Positions 7,669 to 9,916 of a stretch of 9,916 nt of DNA are shown here, piece after piece. Position 1 is the first letter of the stretch. Each line of letters starts with the position of its first letter. The position numbers and the translations under genes are program-made. Origin of the DNA: Ferruginibacter sp. (lineage in GTDB: Bacteria > Bacteroidota > Bacteroidia > Chitinophagales > Chitinophagaceae). The stretch covers positions 1 through 9,916 of the forward strand of contig VERM01000036.1 of assembly GCA_018882645.1 (NCBI GenBank), in the 5' to 3' direction. Under the pieces are notes generated by a model. That model saw only the letters and a program-made list of their open reading frames with translations, was not told where the DNA came from and made no database searches.

Positions 7669-8412
7669 ATGAAAATTATACCACTCAGCGAGGGAAGTTT
7701 TACCATTGATCAGACAAAGGCTTTCATTCCTTTTGATAAAAACAAAGATGAGTTACAGCAGCGACCTACAGGTAGTTTGCTGGTGGAAATTCAGCCTTTT
7801 GTGATTATAACCGCAAAAGATGTTATACTGTTGGATACGGGATTAGGCTTTGCCAATGACAACGGTATTTTACAGGTGCATCAAAATCTTATCGATAACG
7901 ATATCGATCCTCTGAGTGTGACAAAGGTCTTATTAAGTCATTTGCATAAAGACCATGCCGGCGGAATTCGAAAGCATGACAAAGTTTTACAGCAATCTTT
8001 TCTGAGTTTTCCTAATGCGATTTATTATGTAAACCGCGAAGAGCTTGCGTTTGCACTGGAAAACAAAACAGCATCCTACATCCCTGAGATGTTTGCATTA
8101 TTGAAAGATTCAGATAAAATAATATTGCTTGAAAGGGAGGGAGTGATTGACAACTACATCACGTATAGAATGACTTCCGCACATTCTCCTTTTCACCTGG
8201 TGTATTGGATACATGAAGAGGGCCAAACCATTTTTTTCGGTGGCGATGATGCCCCTCAGTTGCAGCAAATGAAAAGTAGGTTTGTTGCCAAATATGATTA
8301 TGATGGTAAAAAAACAATGCAACTCAGATCTGAATGGTGGGAAGAGGGGAAAAGAGAAAGGTGGACTTTTTTATTTTATCATGACATCCAATCTCCTTCG
8401 ATACAATTTTAA
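7669..8412 (+). CDS. Metallo-beta-lactamase-fold hydrolase, substrate unknown
   Basis: This 247-residue protein has the full metal-ligand set of the metallo-beta-lactamase superfamily: H91-L-H93-K-D95-H96 in SHLHKDHAGG, a third-site histidine H172 in SAHSPFH, the bridging-type aspartate in GGDD (D193 or D194), and a last histidine H238 in FYHD. LLDTGLG (about 55-61) is the usual strand before the active site. Two zinc ions (or similar metals) are therefore expected. No signal peptide or membrane helix is seen, so it should be cytoplasmic. The arrangement is close to the group that includes N-acyl-homoserine-lactone lactonases and glyoxalase II-like thioesterases, but motifs alone cannot set the substrate, and a lactonase role is only one option. 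The ATG at 7669 has a short A/T-rich leader without Shine-Dalgarno. The 54-base gap after rodA could allow read-through from the elongasome cluster, but no functional link is evident. Confidence 0.9.
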   Translation: MKIIPLSEGSFTIDQTKAFIPFDKNKDELQQRPTGSLLVEIQPFVIITAKDVILLDTGLGFANDNGILQVHQNLIDNDIDPLSVTKVLLSHLHKDHAGGIRKHDKVLQQSFLSFPNAIYYVNREELAFALENKTASYIPEMFALLKDSDKIILLEREGVIDNYITYRMTSAHSPFHLVYWIHEEGQTIFFGGDDAPQLQQMKSRFVAKYDYDGKKTMQLRSEWWEEGKRERWTFLFYHDIQSPSIQF

Positions 8413-8418
8413 AAAAGA

Positions 8419-8442
8419 GGCCTGCCCTAAACAGGGCTGGCC
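8419..8442. terminator. Strong GC-rich hairpin after the metallo-hydrolase gene, probable terminator
   Basis: The arms 8419-8428 and 8433-8442 pair over ten positions with one central T-T mismatch, closing a four-base AAAC loop. It starts seven bases after the TAA of the upstream gene, the expected place for transcript-end formation. On the + strand no T-tract follows (GTTGCTAACC). On the - strand the hairpin is followed by CTCTTTTTT, so as an intrinsic terminator it reads better in the reverse direction, although no minus-strand gene is supported here. It may act in both directions or simply protect the 3' end of the + transcript. Confidence 0.6.
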
Positions 8443-8584
8443 GTTGCTAACCTATGAAAAACACCTGCAGCAAATATAGAGTAAAACCGCTAATCTCATA
8501 AATAAGGAATGTTAATTCACGGGCACTTAAATAAAAAATCATGCTATTGATAGTTTGCGGCCAAACTTCTGCAAATCTTTGTAC

Positions 8585-8592
8585 TATATTTG
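8585..8592 (+). promoter_or_regulatory. Bacteroidota-type -7 promoter box (TATATTTG) for the esterase gene
   Basis: TATATTTG matches the Bacteroidota sigma-A -7 consensus TAnnTTTG exactly and lies 31 bases before the ATG of the next gene, after a probable terminator hairpin, so a new transcript starting here makes sense. The -33 side is weak: TTTG at 8554-8557 is 27 bases upstream instead of the usual 19-21. AATCTTTG at 8574-8581, one mismatch from consensus, is an alternative box, 16 bases from that TTTG. The rest of the 211-base spacer is AT-rich and shows no other gene. Confidence 0.5.
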
Positions 8593-8623
8593 ATGCCGGA
8601 TAATAAAAATTAAATTTTTTAAT

Positions 8624-9355
8624 ATGAAAAGAGAGATAAGTGGCTGGTTTAGTCCTGCTTTGGGTAAAGAGATGCCGATTGTAACTTATGGACATTATGG
8701 CTTTGCCCTGCTGCTGGTTCCTACTGCTGCGGCTGATTATCTGGAGTATGAGCGTTTTCAGCTGATAGATGCTCTATCACCCTTTATCAATGCAGGAAAA
8801 TTGAAAGTGTATTCGATCAACAGCATCAACAATGAAAGCTGGCTCAATAATAATATGATGGGTGAACACAAGGCCATTCGTCACAATCAGTTCAATGATT
8901 ATGTCCATAACGAGGTAGTTCCGTTTATTAAAAACAGCACCTCCTGGGATACGCCGTTGATTATCAGCGGTGCTTCTTTTGGAGCTTTACACAGTATGAA
9001 TCTGTTTTTAAAAAGACCGGATTTGATCAATGGTGTCATTTCAATGAGCGGTGTGTATGATCTATCTGAATATTCTAAAGGGTTCTTTGATGATCAGGTA
9101 TATTTCAATTCACCAGTACATTACGTTCCCAATTTAAACGATCAATGGTATTTGGATAATATTCGCAGAAGTCAGCATATACATATTGTCACGGGTTCAG
9201 GAGCTTATGAAGATCCGGGTGGATCCAGTAAATTCTCCGCAATACTGAACAGCAAGCATATTCACCACGACCTAGATGTATGGGGACATGAATGGAAACA
9301 TGACTGGCCCACCTGGAGAGCGATGTTGCCGGCATATATTGGCAATAAATTTTAA
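8624..9355 (+). CDS. Esterase-family alpha/beta hydrolase, substrate unknown
   Basis: The 243-residue protein looks like a member of the putative esterase (esterase D/PF00756-like) branch of alpha/beta hydrolases, judged from motifs. The nucleophile elbow is G-A-S118-F-G, placed after a hydrophobic strand (LIIS) as expected. The catalytic histidine is most likely H226 in KHDWPTW, matching the H-x-W-x-x-W pattern near the end of this family. The acid may be E196 or D197 in the AYEDPGG stretch after a strand-like HIVTGSG. The sequence around NNESW (about 67-71) and MSGVYDLS (143-150) is also typical of the family. No signal peptide or membrane segment is present, so the enzyme should be cytoplasmic. 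The ATG at 8624 follows an A/T-rich leader with no Shine-Dalgarno. It appears to have its own promoter and lies 54 bases before polA, which could be co-transcribed. The natural ester substrate cannot be told from sequence. Confidence 0.85.
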   Translation: MKREISGWFSPALGKEMPIVTYGHYGFALLLVPTAAADYLEYERFQLIDALSPFINAGKLKVYSINSINNESWLNNNMMGEHKAIRHNQFNDYVHNEVVPFIKNSTSWDTPLIISGASFGALHSMNLFLKRPDLINGVISMSGVYDLSEYSKGFFDDQVYFNSPVHYVPNLNDQWYLDNIRRSQHIHIVTGSGAYEDPGGSSKFSAILNSKHIHHDLDVWGHEWKHDWPTWRAMLPAYIGNKF

Positions 9356-9409
9356 CGGAGTTGCCGATTTCTCTCCCAATCTTTCAGGCTTTTGTTTTAC
9401 TTTTAACGG

Positions 9410-9916
9410 ATGCAGAAAAAATTATTTTTACTGGATGCGATGGCTTTGATTTTCAGAGCTTATTATGCCCTGATTCGTTCTCCCAGGATTACCAGTAAAG
9501 GCAGAAATACCAATTCACAGTTTGGATTTACAAATACCCTTATCGATCTCATCAACAATCAAAAGCCCACACATATGGCTGTGTGTTTTGATTCGAAAGG
9601 CCCTACAGAGCGTCATACTGATTTTACGGATTATAAAGCCAACAGGCAAGAGGCGCCGGAAGATATTCTGTCTGCTATTCCCGACATCAAAAAAATTGTA
9701 AACGCTTTCAATATTCCTGTGGTGGAGATGAATGGATATGAAGCAGATGATATCATTGGTACATTGGCCAGACAGGCAGAAAAAGAGGGTTATGAAGTAT
9801 ATATGGTTACGCCCGATAAAGACTTCGGACAATTGGTTACGGAGAAAATAAAAATTTACAAACCGCCCTATCAGGGAGGAAGCTTTGAAGTGTTGGGTCC
9901 GCAAGAGGTCTGTAAT
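9410..9916 (+). CDS. polA: DNA polymerase I, N-terminal 5' nuclease domain (partial, runs off window)
   Basis: The reading frame is open from the ATG at 9410 to the window end, giving the first 169 residues of PolA. This part is the 5'-3' exonuclease/flap-endonuclease domain, which removes RNA primers and nicked-strand flaps during lagging-strand and repair synthesis. Visible signatures are the start LFLLDAMALIFRAYYA (5-20) with metal-ligand D9, the helical-arch entry DYKANR, the acidic metal cluster in GYEADDIIGTLA and the later TPDKDFGQLV. All expected acidic residues in the covered part are present. The residues match Bacteroidota PolA closely as I remember it (for example ITSKGRNTNSQFGFTNT after the first helix). 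The polymerase domain lies beyond the window. No Shine-Dalgarno is seen; the leader is T-rich (TTTTGTTTTACTTTTAACGG). Whether the 3'-5' proofreading domain is intact cannot be judged here. Confidence 0.95.
   Translation, partial: MQKKLFLLDAMALIFRAYYALIRSPRITSKGRNTNSQFGFTNTLIDLINNQKPTHMAVCFDSKGPTERHTDFTDYKANRQEAPEDILSAIPDIKKIVNAFNIPVVEMNGYEADDIIGTLARQAEKEGYEVYMVTPDKDFGQLVTEKIKIYKPPYQGGSFEVLGPQEVCN

Noticed and set aside
8447..8695. Minus-strand frame of 82 codons across the spacer before the esterase gene
   Set aside because: It could have used the minus-strand terminator reading at 8419-8442, which made it tempting, but that hairpin would fall at its end without any promoter or recognisable protein, and it overlaps the esterase start and its promoter box.
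9515..9904. Minus-strand frame of 129 codons near the window end
   Set aside because: Antisense to the clearly conserved 5' nuclease domain of polA.
1..9916. Search for a mobile element, CRISPR array, toxin-antitoxin pair, phage or defence genes
   Set aside because: No transposase, inverted-repeat ends, spaced direct repeats or small gene pairs were seen; all space is filled by housekeeping genes and short AT-rich gaps.

Overview
The window is core chromosomal DNA of a Bacteroidota member, most likely a Chitinophagia/Sphingobacteriia-type lineage. The protein sequences of the rod-shape cluster and of PolA look like that group. Base composition is AT-rich. None of the readable starts has a Shine-Dalgarno sequence; most have A/T-rich leaders, as expected for Bacteroidota. 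One perfect Bacteroidota -7 box (TAnnTTTG) lies in front of a gene. All supported genes are on the + strand.

Layout. Bases 1-91 hold the last codons of a membrane protein, probably a transporter. purD (153-1430) follows, the glycinamide ribonucleotide synthetase of purine synthesis. After a 150-base gap comes the complete elongasome cluster mreB-mreC-mreD-mrdA(PBP2)-rodA (1581-7614). Next are a metallo-beta-lactamase-fold hydrolase (7669-8412), a 211-base spacer with a strong hairpin and a promoter-like box, and an esterase-family alpha/beta hydrolase (8624-9355). The 5' end of polA (9410 to the window edge) encodes the N-terminal 5' nuclease domain of DNA polymerase I.

How the genes work together. 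MreB forms the cytoplasmic actin-like filament. MreC and MreD are the membrane linkers, and PBP2 (transpeptidase) with RodA (SEDS glycosyltransferase) makes side-wall peptidoglycan. Short gaps and one near-overlap (mreC/mreD) suggest a single transcription unit from mreB to rodA. purD, the two hydrolases and polA have no evident functional link to wall synthesis.

I see no mobile element, CRISPR array, tRNA, rRNA, phage gene or defence system, and no convincing new system. No gene-free stretch exceeds 300 bases. The points most worth a second look are within known genes: a glycine in MreB where the family has a near-invariant glutamate beside the nucleotide phosphates, a lysine-rich insertion in the catalytic outer loop of RodA, and a three-cysteine cluster in PBP2 between its active-site motifs.
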